Below are positions 52,745 through 61,745 of a DNA stretch of 64,000 bases, piece after piece. A program made the translations under genes and the position numbers. Source of the stretch: Gemmatimonadota bacterium (lineage in GTDB: Bacteria > Latescibacterota > UBA2968 > UBA8231); the NCBI GenBank assembly GCA_009840005.1, contig VXOR01000061.1:141724-205723 (forward strand), written 5' to 3'. Positions within the stretch are counted from its first letter, which is position 1. Every line of letters begins with the position of its first letter. The notes under the pieces were generated by a model. It saw nothing but the letters and a program-made list of their open reading frames with translations. It ran no database searches and was not told where the DNA came from.

Positions 52745-53598
52745 GACGAGACCTTCCATATACGCGGATTGGCAATGCGATCCAATCCCATGGAGACGAG
52801 GAACAAACCGAGGAAAATCAGCACGATCATCGCAATCGGCGGTGCCCACCACCACCACATTCCCCGCAGCAGCGAAGTGTAGTACAAAGCCCAGTAAATG
52901 GTCATCCCAAGCGTAGGCTCATTCTGCGGCCCCAAGCCCAGCGCCTCTAAACCAATCGAAGCCAACACCGCCGCACCCACGGCACTGACAAAGCTGGCCG
53001 CCAGATAGGGCAGCAGATTCGGCAGCAGCTCGCGGGCGATGATTTCCAAGTCCCTCATGCCGGAAAGCCGCGCCACCTGCACGTACGCGCGCTCGCGCAT
53101 CGACAGCACCTGCGAGCGAATCGTGCGCGTCGGCAGCATCCACGCCAACGAGGCCACCACGAGAGCCATCATATCGACCGTAACAGCCGTGCGCAGCGAA
53201 GTCGCCAGCACCACTAAGAACAGCAGGCCGGGCACAGTCAGCAGCACGTCGGCAGCACCCCGAATCAAGGTGTCCACCAAACCGCCAAAGTACCCAGCGA
53301 GAAAGCCAAGGATAATACCGATACCAAGTCCCACGGCACCGGCGAGGAAGCCGATCCTAAGCGTAAGTGGCGTACCTGCCACCATCACCGCGAGCAAATC
53401 CCGCCCCGCCGCATCCGTGCCGAGCAGGTGCTCCAGCGACGGCGACAGATTCGGCTCAGCCGCACCGACGCGAGCCAAATCCGTATCGACGAACAGGGTT
53501 CCTACCGGACCAAAGGCGAGCACGACAAAGACGACGATTAAACCAGCCGTAAGCTGGGGATGGCGGCGCACCGCCGCGAAGATCGGCGAGAGCGTCAT
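52741..53598 (-). CDS. ABC transporter permease, OppC-type
   Basis: 285 residues from ATG 53598 (a longer frame begins in the inserted sequence). Hydrophobic helices and the permease EAA-type motif ARELLPNLLPYLAASFVSAVG, typical of DppC/OppC. The ATG overlaps the preceding ATPase stop (ATGA). The start lies inside the 22-bp direct repeat 53586-53607. Partner OppB is at 55081, separated by an inserted ATPase. Confidence 0.93.
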   Translation of the reverse strand: MTLSPIFAAVRRHPQLTAGLIVVFVVLAFGPVGTLFVDTDLARVGAAEPNLSPSLEHLLGTDAAGRDLLAVMVAGTPLTLRIGFLAGAVGLGIGIILGFLAGYFGGLVDTLIRGAADVLLTVPGLLFLVVLATSLRTAVTVDMMALVVASLAWMLPTRTIRSQVLSMRERAYVQVARLSGMRDLEIIARELLPNLLPYLAASFVSAVGAAVLASIGLEALGLGPQNEPTLGMTIYWALYYTSLLRGMWWWWAPPIAMIVLIFLGLFLVSMGLDRIANPRIWKVSS

Positions 53599-53607
53599 CG
53601 GCGGTAG
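53586..53607. repeat. 22-bp direct repeat, copy at the oppC start
   Basis: Identical to 55072-55093. The 5' part covers the first codons of OppC, the 3' part the last codons of the upstream gene. Similarity continues more weakly for ~35 bp on the higher-coordinate side. Confidence 0.9.
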
Positions 53608-54950
53608 TCCATGGGCGGATCGCCGTAGGGACAATCCACATCGAGCAGAAAACGCCAAGCAGCGACGACCTCGATTGTACCGGTATTAACAACAATGCGT
53701 TCCCCTTCGCCGCGGCTAGCAGGTCCACCACGAGTCACCAAGACACCCGTTGCCAAGTTTAGTTCGCCCATAGCGTCGCGCAGTGCAGCCACTTCCCGTT
53801 GCTTGGTCCGCGGGTCTGCAAGGGACTCGCAGACCTGGATCAATAGGCGCGAGCCGTCGCCCATGCGAGCGACGAAATCCACTTCGCGACCGGCCTTCGA
53901 CTTGTAGTAGAAAATCTCGGGAGTAGCTCGGCGGAGCGCCGTGAACACGAGATTTTTGAGCAGATGGCCGGTATTTACGAGGATGCCAGAGGAGACCGAT
54001 TCGACCAATGCGTGATCGACGCAGTAGATTTTCTTGGGGTTCGCGTTGGCCCGCGCCAAGGATGCGTCAAATACGCGCACCGTGAACAGGAAGAACGCAT
54101 CCTCGAACCAGGTCAGATAGGAGGAGACCGCCGACTTCGGGGCGCGATAGCCGAGTGACTTCAAGTAGCCAGTAAGGCGGTTGACCGAGTACAGAGACGC
54201 AATGTTTTCTACCAGCCAGTGAGCCAGCTCCGAGACCGCTCGGGGATGGGAGATGTCGTGCCGTTCAATGAGGTCGCGGAACAGTAGCGCACCCCAATAC
54301 TCTTGATGCGTTTTGATCCGCAGCCGGCGGTCGAAATCCGCAACCTCCGGGAATCCGCCACGCTCCCAGTACTGATCGAATCCTTTCTGGATCAACAGGC
54401 GTCGCCGGGCGGACCAAGGACCGGCACTGTCTATGCCCTTGCAGTCGAGGAACTCGCGAAACGAGAAGGGAAACAGTTCCCAAGAAAGTGCCCGTCCGCG
54501 CATCTGCGTCGCGATTTCCCGAGACAGCATCTGCGCCGACGAGCCAGTGATGTACACCTCGCACTTCTCGGTGCGCATGATCCGGTCCACAAAAGACTCC
54601 CAACCGGGTACGACCTGAATCTCGTCGAAAAAGCAATGGACCGTCTGTGTGTTCTTTTTTTCCGGGTAGAGCGAATAGTATGTCTCCATCACAGCGGACA
54701 GCCCATCGCGTTGCAGGAAATGCAGGCGGTCGTCGAAGAAGTTCAGGTACAGGATGTTGTCGCGGGATGTACCAGCGTCGAGTAGCTTGCAGATCAACTG
54801 GAACAGCAAGGTGGATTTTCCACTGCGTCGCGGACCGATGCAGACCATTGCCTTCCCCGGCACCGTACTTACTGCGACCCGTCGCGGAACGCCGGTTACC
54901 AGCGTTTCCTCCTGAAAGTCTAGGATGATTTCCTTTAGCACATCCATCAT
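53595..54950 (-). CDS. DUF4143-type AAA ATPase inserted in the opp operon
   Basis: 451 residues: Walker A GPRRSGKST (39-47), Walker B HCFFDEIQVVPG (about 110), R-finger TGSSAQMLS, and a C-terminal DUF4143 nuclease-like fold with REVDFV ... LLIQVCE (about 375-395). Such proteins are widespread and their role unknown, often linked to repeats or toxin-antitoxin-like behaviour. The last 16 residues, LDVDCPYGDPPMDYRR, match the OppB ending LDLVYPLLDPRIAYRR at 8 positions, so the ATPase C-terminus was fused to a duplicated piece of OppB. The stop overlaps the OppC start. Confidence 0.92.
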   Translation of the reverse strand: MMDVLKEIILDFQEETLVTGVPRRVAVSTVPGKAMVCIGPRRSGKSTLLFQLICKLLDAGTSRDNILYLNFFDDRLHFLQRDGLSAVMETYYSLYPEKKNTQTVHCFFDEIQVVPGWESFVDRIMRTEKCEVYITGSSAQMLSREIATQMRGRALSWELFPFSFREFLDCKGIDSAGPWSARRRLLIQKGFDQYWERGGFPEVADFDRRLRIKTHQEYWGALLFRDLIERHDISHPRAVSELAHWLVENIASLYSVNRLTGYLKSLGYRAPKSAVSSYLTWFEDAFFLFTVRVFDASLARANANPKKIYCVDHALVESVSSGILVNTGHLLKNLVFTALRRATPEIFYYKSKAGREVDFVARMGDGSRLLIQVCESLADPRTKQREVAALRDAMGELNLATGVLVTRGGPASRGEGERIVVNTGTIEVVAAWRFLLDVDCPYGDPPMDYRR

Positions 54951-54988
54951 AATGCGATAGCAGTCAATTTTATTTCTGATTTTACAAT

Positions 54989-55014
54989 AAACTGGACATA
55001 AAAATTACCAGTTT
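54989..55014 (-). promoter_or_regulatory. Inverted repeat upstream of the DUF4143 ATPase
   Basis: AAACTGG (54989-54995) and CCAGTTT (55008-55014) in an AT-rich stretch between oppB and the ATPase. Possible operator or own promoter of the inserted gene. No protein known to bind it. Confidence 0.4.
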
Positions 55015-55071
55015 GAAATATAATTGGCAACTAGTACCACCGATAAAACCCATCGTTGTCCGGATATAGGT

Positions 55072-55093
55072 GCGAGAGCGTCATCGGCGGTAG
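55072..55093. repeat. 22-bp direct repeat, copy at the oppB end
   Basis: Identical to 53586-53607; contains the OppB stop and an ATG in the same ATGA overlap as at the OppC start. It marks the second boundary of the inserted interval 53608-55071. Confidence 0.9.
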
Positions 55094-56082
55094 GCAATGC
55101 GCGGGTCGAGGAGCGGATACACCAAGTCGAGAATCAACGTCACCACGGCGATGGCCAAGATGACCATAAGCACGACGCCGTAAATGACAAAGTAGTCAAA
55201 GGTCTGCACGGCGCGATACAGCACCGTGCCCACGCCCGGGTACGCGAACACTACCTCCACCAATACAGCCCCAGACACCACGTAGCCCATGGCCAGCGCC
55301 AAAGCCGTAGTCTGTGGCAACAGCGCGTTGCGCAGGGCATAGCGAAAGAAAATGTCGCGGCTCTTCAAGCCCCGCGCCTCGGCGTAGTTGACGTAGTCCT
55401 CGCCCTGGACAGTCACCATCATGCCGCGCATCGACAAAGCCCAAAACCCCACCGACGACAGCACAATCGACAAGGCGGGGACGATGGAGTGATAGAGTAC
55501 GTCTAGGGCAAAGGCCAACGTCGGCCCTGGCAGTGTTCCCAAAGTGAAACCGCCTCCTAGTGGAAAGGCGCGCAGAGTAAAGCCCAAGAGAAAGACGAGA
55601 ACTAGTCCGAGCAAGTAATAGGGAATCGCCGACAGCGCCAAGAAAGGCGCGGCAAAGTAGTGCAGAGCACCGGGTGATCGCGGCCAAGCCAGCAGCGCGC
55701 CGAGCACTGTGCCGAGGGCAAAGGCGATCAGCGTCGCCGTCGTCAGCAGCCCAAGCGTCCACGGCAAGGCGCGCATGATAATGTCGGAAGCGCGGCTCGG
55801 AAAGTTGGCAATGGAAACCCCGAAGTCGAGGCGCGCCACATCGCCTAAGTAGCGCAAATACTGCTTCCACAGGGGCTGGTCGAGACCAAAGCGGGCCTCG
55901 TACGTGGCCACCACGGCCTCCATGTCGGTCTTGCCCGCGCCGCCAAAGGAAACCGCCTGCAACAGACGCTCGCGGATGGGATTCACTGGGGCCATCCGAG
56001 GCATCAAGAAGTTAATGGTAGCCCCTGCCCACACGATCAGCAGGAACACCCCAAAGCGGCGAAAGACGTAATTAAGCGACAA
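55081..56082 (-). CDS. ABC transporter permease, OppB-type
   Basis: 333 residues from a TTG at 56082 with GGAG before it. Six hydrophobic helices, and the EAA-like loop ARGLKSRDIFFRYALRNALLP. It ends LLDPRIAYRR. The stop overlaps an ATG (ATGA), which now leads into nothing but the AT-rich gap. With OppC it forms the membrane channel; it follows the enolase-superfamily gene by six bases. Confidence 0.94.
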   Translation of the reverse strand: MSLNYVFRRFGVFLLIVWAGATINFLMPRMAPVNPIRERLLQAVSFGGAGKTDMEAVVATYEARFGLDQPLWKQYLRYLGDVARLDFGVSIANFPSRASDIIMRALPWTLGLLTTATLIAFALGTVLGALLAWPRSPGALHYFAAPFLALSAIPYYLLGLVLVFLLGFTLRAFPLGGGFTLGTLPGPTLAFALDVLYHSIVPALSIVLSSVGFWALSMRGMMVTVQGEDYVNYAEARGLKSRDIFFRYALRNALLPQTTALALAMGYVVSGAVLVEVVFAYPGVGTVLYRAVQTFDYFVIYGVVLMVILAIAVVTLILDLVYPLLDPRIAYRR

Positions 56083-56088
56083 GTCAAC

Positions 56089-57225
56089 TCACTCCGCGTC
56101 GAAAAAACCGAGGTCCTCGCGCGCCGCGCCGCGAGCCACTTCCTCGTCGAGTGTGACTCCGAGGCCGGGAGCCTGCGGCAAGGGGATCCGCCCGTTGACG
56201 ATCAGGTCGCGCTCCACCGTGAGACTATTCCACAATTCATTGTCGAGATGGTGAAATTCCAACACCTCGAAGTTGGGCGAAGCAGCGCACGTGTGGCACA
56301 TGGCCACGGTGCCAATCGGGCTACAAATGTTGTGCGGCGAAATCGGGATGTAGTAAATGTCGGCCAGATCGGCGATGCGCCGTCCCTCGGACAGGCCGCC
56401 GGCCTTGGCCAAATCGGGCGAGATGATGTCCGTCGCCTGCGTCTCGACCAACTCGCGGAACCCGTGCCGCGTGTACAGGTTTTCGCCGGTGCAAATCGGC
56501 GTGCGCGTCGCATTCTTCACTTCCTTGAGCGCGGCGACATTTTCAGCCGGGATCGGATCTTCCAACCACATCAAATTCAGCGCTTCCAAGGCGTAGGCAA
56601 CCTTGAGGATGTCGTGCGGAGCGTACGCCCAATGGGCATCGATGAGCAAATCCGTGTTGGGGTGCAGCGCCTCTCGGAGCGCCGTGACCACTTCGATGTG
56701 GAAGGCGATGTCGCTGTTGCTCATGGTGCGGTTGTAGTGGTCGCGCCGGTCGGGACGTGGGTCGATGTCGAACTTGATGGCGTCAAAGCCGCGGGCTTCC
56801 ACTTCCTTGGCCTTGGCTACCCAAGATTCGGGATTGTCGTCCTCGTCCCCGGCGTGACAGTCGTTATACACGCGAATCGAGTCGCGGTACGCACCACCCA
56901 GCAATTGCCAAATCGGCACGCCAATCGCCTGCCCGGTGATGTCCCACAGCGCCATCTCAATGCCGCTAATCGCGCTCATCACCGCCCCTTGGTAGTACCC
57001 CGACGCCGACATCGAGCTTTTCATGTCGCGGAAGAGCTTATCGACGTTGCGCGGGTCTTGGCCGATGAGGGCGCGTTGGGTGAGGCGCTCATCGACCACA
57101 ATGTGGTGGACGCCGGCCCCGTGATAGGCCTCGCCAATGCCGGTAATCCCCTCGTCAGTGCGCACCTTCACCAGCACCCACGGCATGGGTTGCAGCAGCA
57201 CAGCACCCACGTCGACAATTTTCAT
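56089..57225 (-). CDS. Mandelate racemase/muconate lactonizing family dehydratase
   Basis: 378 residues from ATG 57225 with GGAGG before it. Enolase-superfamily features: GIGEAYHGAG, KFDIDPRPDRRDHYNR (KxD/N-like base region), DAHWAY (metal Asp), WLEDPIP (metal Glu), TGENLYTRHGF (metal Glu) and SPHN with the His base. The pattern resembles galactonate/gluconate-type dehydratases, which act on sugar acids. It is the first gene of the opp operon, suggesting that the transported ligand may be a sugar acid or derivative and not a peptide. Confidence 0.92.
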   Translation of the reverse strand: MKIVDVGAVLLQPMPWVLVKVRTDEGITGIGEAYHGAGVHHIVVDERLTQRALIGQDPRNVDKLFRDMKSSMSASGYYQGAVMSAISGIEMALWDITGQAIGVPIWQLLGGAYRDSIRVYNDCHAGDEDDNPESWVAKAKEVEARGFDAIKFDIDPRPDRRDHYNRTMSNSDIAFHIEVVTALREALHPNTDLLIDAHWAYAPHDILKVAYALEALNLMWLEDPIPAENVAALKEVKNATRTPICTGENLYTRHGFRELVETQATDIISPDLAKAGGLSEGRRIADLADIYYIPISPHNICSPIGTVAMCHTCAASPNFEVLEFHHLDNELWNSLTVERDLIVNGRIPLPQAPGLGVTLDEEVARGAAREDLGFFDAE

Positions 57226-57441
57226 CGCTACCTCCGCGTATATACGTGCGTCTGTCTGTATCTTCAATCAGCGAGAGGCATTTATACAGCCATTGAGTAA
57301 GGACAGATGCCTTATTAGATTGAACATGACTCCAAAAACGCCGCCAATGTATCGCCTACCCCACCCCTCGTCAAGCTCTCTAGGAGACCTGACGCCGCTC
57401 GCGATGCTTTGACGTTTTAACGCTATGAGGTTATCGCCTTT

Positions 57442-57675
57442 ATGACTAATGCGACCAAACGAATCACCATCGACTTTGATCCTGCGCTTCACCGTGCCCT
57501 TCAGCGACAGGCCGCCGAAGCGAACCGGTCGATTTCCGCCTTGGTCAATGATGCAGTGAGGCGCACCCTAACCGAGGATGTCGAGGATTTGAGTGCCTTC
57601 GACGAGCGGGACGCCGAACCCAATTTGCCGTTTGAGGATGTCGTCAAAGATCTCAAGCGCAGTGGCAAGCTATAA
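57442..57675 (+). CDS. Ribbon-helix-helix antitoxin of a ParE/RelE module
   Basis: 77 residues: KRITIDFDPALHRALQRQAAEANRSISALVNDAVRRTL, a ribbon-helix-helix like CopG/Arc, then an acidic tail (EDVEDLSAFDERDAEPNLPFEDVVKDLKRSG) that would wrap the toxin. The toxin GTG overlaps its stop. The cassette lies between two near-copies of the phyH leader (57369-57387 and 57963-57981). Confidence 0.88.
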   Translation: MTNATKRITIDFDPALHRALQRQAAEANRSISALVNDAVRRTLTEDVEDLSAFDERDAEPNLPFEDVVKDLKRSGKL

Positions 57676-57922
57676 AATTCAGATCAAGCCCTCTGCCGTA
57701 CGGGAAATTGAGGCGATTCCCCAAAAGAAACAACGCCAGCGCATCATTGCTCGAATTCGCGCCCTAACGGACAATCCCCGTCCACGAGGGGTTGAAAAAC
57801 TCTCTGGACTGGACCGCTATCGAGTGCGACAAGGAGCCTATAGAATCATTTATTCAATTGAGGACGATGCCCTAATCGTCTATGTCGTGAAGGTTGGTCA
57901 CCGCAGTACTATCTATAGATAG
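57662..57922 (+). CDS. ParE/RelE-type toxin
   Basis: 86 residues from a GTG that overlaps the antitoxin end by 14 bases. SYKIQIKPSAVREIEAIPQKKQRQRIIARIRALTDNPRP, then LSGLDRYRVRQGAYRIIYSIEDDALIVYVVKVGHRS, the RelE pattern with R/Y active residues at the end. Cleaves mRNA or, if ParE-like, acts on gyrase; sequence alone does not decide. Confidence 0.92.
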   Translation: MASYKIQIKPSAVREIEAIPQKKQRQRIIARIRALTDNPRPRGVEKLSGLDRYRVRQGAYRIIYSIEDDALIVYVVKVGHRSTIYR

Positions 57923-57987
57923 CAAGAGCCAATCTCTTTTTTTGCATCTTTAACTCATCCTCCGTCAAGCTCTCCGGGAGAACCGCC

Positions 57988-58821
57988 ATGATTCGCCTCA
58001 ACCAACAGCAACTCAACTTTTTCGACACCTTCGGCTACCTCGCGCTGCCGGGGTTGATGGCCGACTGCATCAACGAGATCATCGACGCCTTCGAGCAGGT
58101 TTGGGCCGAGCGCGGCGGCGGCCACTACGGCCAACCGCACGACGGCGAACGGCGCTCCTGCATCGTGCCCTTCATCGATCAACACGAGCGCCTGTGCGCG
58201 CTGCTCGACGATCCGCGCATCGAGGGCTTGCTCGCCAGCCTGCTCGGCGACGACTTCAACTACAGCGGTTCCGACGGCAACTACTACGCCGGCGACACCC
58301 GGTGGCACTCCGACGGCTACCAGAAGGAAATCCGCCACGTCAAGATCGCCTTCTACCTCGACCACCTGACCCGCGACACCGGCTGCCTGCGCGTGATCCC
58401 GGGCAGCCACCGCCGCGGCGACCAGTACGCCGAGACGCTTGAAGCGAACGTCAAGCAATCGCAGGAGCAATGGGGCATCTCCGGCGACCAAGTCCCAGCC
58501 GTCGCGCTCGAAATCGTCCCCGGAGACGTCGTCGTCTTCCAGCACAACCTCAAACACGCAGCTTTCGGTGGCAGTGGCCGTCGCCGCATGTTCACCATCA
58601 ACTGCATGGTGCGCGTGCCCGACGAGCAGATCGACCTCGTCAAACAAGACATCGCCGGACTAGCCCGCTTCTGGGCGGAGCGCGCCTACGGCGAGAAGAT
58701 GATCGCCACGGCGAGCGAACGCCGCATGGTGCACCTCGAACAGCGCATGGCCAACGACGGCCACCTCAAAGAACTAGCGGCGAAGGCGCGGGCCGAGATG
58801 CCCGAGCCTTCGCGGGGCTAG
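57988..58821 (+). CDS. Phytanoyl-CoA dioxygenase family protein (PhyH)
   Basis: 277 residues. Fe(II)/2-oxoglutarate features: H-x-D in WHSDGYQKE, distal His in NLKHAAF, and R in GRRRMF for 2-oxoglutarate. The ATG has GGGAGA. PhyH-like enzymes hydroxylate diverse secondary metabolites and lipids. It precedes a remnant of the isomerase gene, the metzincin-WD40 gene and the intact isomerase gene, and the first and last would have been adjacent before the insertion. Confidence 0.92.
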   Translation: MIRLNQQQLNFFDTFGYLALPGLMADCINEIIDAFEQVWAERGGGHYGQPHDGERRSCIVPFIDQHERLCALLDDPRIEGLLASLLGDDFNYSGSDGNYYAGDTRWHSDGYQKEIRHVKIAFYLDHLTRDTGCLRVIPGSHRRGDQYAETLEANVKQSQEQWGISGDQVPAVALEIVPGDVVVFQHNLKHAAFGGSGRRRMFTINCMVRVPDEQIDLVKQDIAGLARFWAERAYGEKMIATASERRMVHLEQRMANDGHLKELAAKARAEMPEPSRG

Positions 58822-58828
58822 GAAAATC

Positions 58829-58888
58829 ATGAGCGACCACTACGAATTCAAGATGGGGATGTACCTCGGCGAGCTGCAGTAGCCCTTC
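58829..58888 (+). pseudogene. Decayed duplicate of the sugar-isomerase start
   Basis: 58812-58888 matches 61729-61805 at 71 of 77 positions, including ribosome site and ATG. Codon 18 is TAG (CAA in the intact copy), giving an 17-residue peptide. It is the left copy flanking the metzincin-WD40 gene. Confidence 0.92.
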
Positions 58889-58968
58889 AGTGTAAAAAAT
58901 GCAATAGGCTCTCGCACGTATTCGACGTATATTGGACGTTTACCTGTTCTGTTTCAGGAGGAACCCCC

Positions 58969-61683
58969 ATGAAAAGCCTCGTTTTCCATCTTGCGCTAAT
59001 CGGCTTCGTGCTCTCGCCGTTGACGACCGCTCACGCGTCGCCCCCGCCGTTAGACCGAAGGCATGGCTCTGCGCCGTTTGAGCACGATCACCCCCACCCG
59101 CACCCGGCAGCCAAGCAACTGGCCGCGGCCGATTTGGACGCGGGCGAACCGCGCACGGTGCGGACAATCTACTTCACGCCCAAAGACCGGTCCTATAACT
59201 CTCAAGCCGTTACTCAGATTAAAAAAGACCTGCGCAAGGCCCAAGCCTTCTTTGCCGAGCAGATGCAGGTGCACGGGTACGGCAACAAGACCTTCCGCTT
59301 TGAGACCGATGCCCAAGGGGAGCCACTAGTACATCGCGTCGATGGGCAACGCCCTGAGAGCTACTATTTCCTCAACGGAGTTTTACAGGGTTTTCACGCT
59401 GAGGAAGTTGAAAAGGCAATGTCTGATCTTAGTGAGGACATTTATGATGAGAACATTTATGTCTTCTATTCTGACCTTTCTGTTGAGAGTCCTAACGTCA
59501 CTGGGTATAGAAGATCGAAAAGGGGTGGCGATGTAGATTACCCTTTTACAAACTATCGGGATTTGGAGTGGCAAACCCTCGCCCACGAACTGGGACATGC
59601 GTTCGGTTTGGGGCACGATTTTCGCGACCGTGCATACATCATGTCCTATGGCCCGGGACTGAATCAGTTATCGGCGTGCTCCGCCCAATTCCTATCCGCA
59701 CATCCCTACTTCGATTCGGCCATTCCCCTTGAAGATGTGTCGCCGCCTCGCATCAGCATATTGTCGCCGACCCGGTATCCGCCCGGCTCCAGTACTATTT
59801 CCATCCAACTCAAAATCAGCCACTCAGTCGAGCTGCATCAAGTGATTGTAAAAAACGGAATCGATGTTGTGACGTGGCAAGAGCTCGATGGCAAGGACGC
59901 CACTGTTACGTTCGACTACGATGGTTTTTTTGCTAGCACTGGCTTTCGCAGTCTGCCCGATGTTGTCGCCCATCCAATTTTTATCGAGGTCATTGATACC
60001 AAGGGAAATATGACCTCGAGAGAATTCCGGCATGGGGAGAAGTCGCCACACCTGATTACCACCTTGCAAGAAGAGCCACTGCCGCCGGGGGTCCATCTTT
60101 GGCCGAAGGTGTTGTTTTCCCCCGACGGCAAAACCTTGGTGTCTTTTGGGGAGCAGATCACCCTGTGGGATGTAGCGACCTTAACGAGGACCGCCATCTT
60201 TTACGCGCATGACTATTGGGTCGGTTCAGTGTCGTTTTCCCCCGACGGCAAAACCCTAGCCTCTACTGGGATTTACGATAAGGCAATCAAGCTGTTTGAT
60301 GTTGTGGCCCACAGGCATATCGCCACGCTCCGCCATAGTAATACAATCCTAAAGGTGTCGTTTTCCCCCGACGGCAAAACCCTAGCCTCTGGCAACACCG
60401 ACGAGATCACCCTGTGGGATGTCGCGACCCGAACGAAAACCGCCACCTTGGACCCGCCGGCGGGGCATTCGGCCTGGGATAACCGGATTGATTTGCTGTC
60501 GTTTTCCCCCGACGGGAGCATCTTGGCCGCCGCGTCCCCAACGAGTACGATCGCACTATGGGATATGGCAACTCGAACGCGAATCAAAAGGTTCCCCAAT
60601 GAGCATCAAATCGTTGCGTTGTCGTTTTCGCCCGACGGGAGCATCTTGGCCTCTGGGCAAGCCGGTGGCGATGTTTACCTGTGGGACGTCAAGGGCCAGA
60701 AACAGCAGATAGGTGGTTGCGACCATGCAGGGGAGATCAGCTCGGTGGTATTTTCCCCCAACCAAGACTTCTTCGTCACCGCCGGGACCGACGGCGAGGT
60801 CTTCCTGTGGGATACCGATACCCAAGAAACTGTGGCCATTTTAGCCCAGATAAGTCCGGTTGCAGCGGTGTCATTTTCTCCCACCCAAAACATCATGGTC
60901 TCCTCAGAGGAAGGTAGCCAGCTGTTCTTGTGGGATATGTCCGAGTGGCTCGGGGGTAGTCCGCCCACGCTGCCGAAAACCTCCGGCGGAGCCGATAATC
61001 CCGTCATTGTCCAAACCCTATCCGAACAAACCGCCGATAGCTCCGACGATAGCTCCGACGATAGCTCCGTCAATGTCCGAGCCACATCCGACCTAACCGC
61101 AGACACGGCCTATGAGGTGACCGAAGCTAAGTTAAAACATGGGGTCGGGGTCGCCCTATATCTCAGCTCTACCTACGAATACGAACCATCCATAGAGAGC
61201 ATCCCAGAGGCGGTGACCGTATCCGGCATCCCGGGCGTAACCGTCTTCGGCTGGGGTCGTTTAAGCGACAGACGACTCATTGTTGACATAGGCTTCTCGG
61301 GCGACCTAGACAGCGACGCGGTGCTAACCTTTACCGTTGCCGCCGACGCCATCGCCGACTACGACGGCCCCCCATTCTCCGCACAAATTCCGGTCACCGC
61401 AAGCCAAGAAAACGCCCTTACGCCCAACTTCCCCAACCCATTTAACCCAGAGACCTATATCTCGTATCAGTTGGCCGAACCCAGCGAAGTTACGCTTACC
61501 ATCTACGCCCTAAACGGACAGGTGGTGCGGCACTTGGTACAAGCCCATCAAGCCGCCGGGGCGCATGAAGCCTATTGGGATGGCCGCAGTGCATTCGGGC
61601 AGCCTGTCGCCAGTGGGGTGTATTTTTACCGGTTGACCGCCGGCGATTTCACGGCGACGCGGAAGATGTTGATTCAAAAGTAA
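58969..61683 (+). CDS. Secreted metzincin protease - WD40 propeller - FlgD/type IX-like C-terminal domain
   Basis: 904 residues. Signal peptide (to about 25), metzincin-type protease with H206-E-L-G-H210-x5-H216 zinc site and Met-turn M225 (YIMSYG), a linker with Ig-like features (about 255-340), seven WD-type blades (about 365-655; repeated FSPDGKTL and LWDVA), an Asp/Ser-rich linker (SSDDSSDDSS), and a sorting-type C-terminus (NPFNPET ... GQPVASGVYFYRLTAG). The protease part resembles extracellular M66/M12-like enzymes. The propeller probably binds a substrate or surface. Near-identical DNA in three blade starts suggests recent duplication. It is the inserted interval between two copies of the isomerase start. 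Confidence 0.9.
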   Translation: MKSLVFHLALIGFVLSPLTTAHASPPPLDRRHGSAPFEHDHPHPHPAAKQLAAADLDAGEPRTVRTIYFTPKDRSYNSQAVTQIKKDLRKAQAFFAEQMQVHGYGNKTFRFETDAQGEPLVHRVDGQRPESYYFLNGVLQGFHAEEVEKAMSDLSEDIYDENIYVFYSDLSVESPNVTGYRRSKRGGDVDYPFTNYRDLEWQTLAHELGHAFGLGHDFRDRAYIMSYGPGLNQLSACSAQFLSAHPYFDSAIPLEDVSPPRISILSPTRYPPGSSTISIQLKISHSVELHQVIVKNGIDVVTWQELDGKDATVTFDYDGFFASTGFRSLPDVVAHPIFIEVIDTKGNMTSREFRHGEKSPHLITTLQEEPLPPGVHLWPKVLFSPDGKTLVSFGEQITLWDVATLTRTAIFYAHDYWVGSVSFSPDGKTLASTGIYDKAIKLFDVVAHRHIATLRHSNTILKVSFSPDGKTLASGNTDEITLWDVATRTKTATLDPPAGHSAWDNRIDLLSFSPDGSILAAASPTSTIALWDMATRTRIKRFPNEHQIVALSFSPDGSILASGQAGGDVYLWDVKGQKQQIGGCDHAGEISSVVFSPNQDFFVTAGTDGEVFLWDTDTQETVAILAQISPVAAVSFSPTQNIMVSSEEGSQLFLWDMSEWLGGSPPTLPKTSGGADNPVIVQTLSEQTADSSDDSSDDSSVNVRATSDLTADTAYEVTEAKLKHGVGVALYLSSTYEYEPSIESIPEAVTVSGIPGVTVFGWGRLSDRRLIVDIGFSGDLDSDAVLTFTVAADAIADYDGPPFSAQIPVTASQENALTPNFPNPFNPETYISYQLAEPSEVTLTIYALNGQVVRHLVQAHQAAGAHEAYWDGRSAFGQPVASGVYFYRLTAGDFTATRKMLIQK

Positions 61684-61745
61684 TCGCGCCGGCTGAGCGA
61701 CGGTTTGCGCGGCCACTTCAGCGATGGCGCGGGGATAGGAAAATC

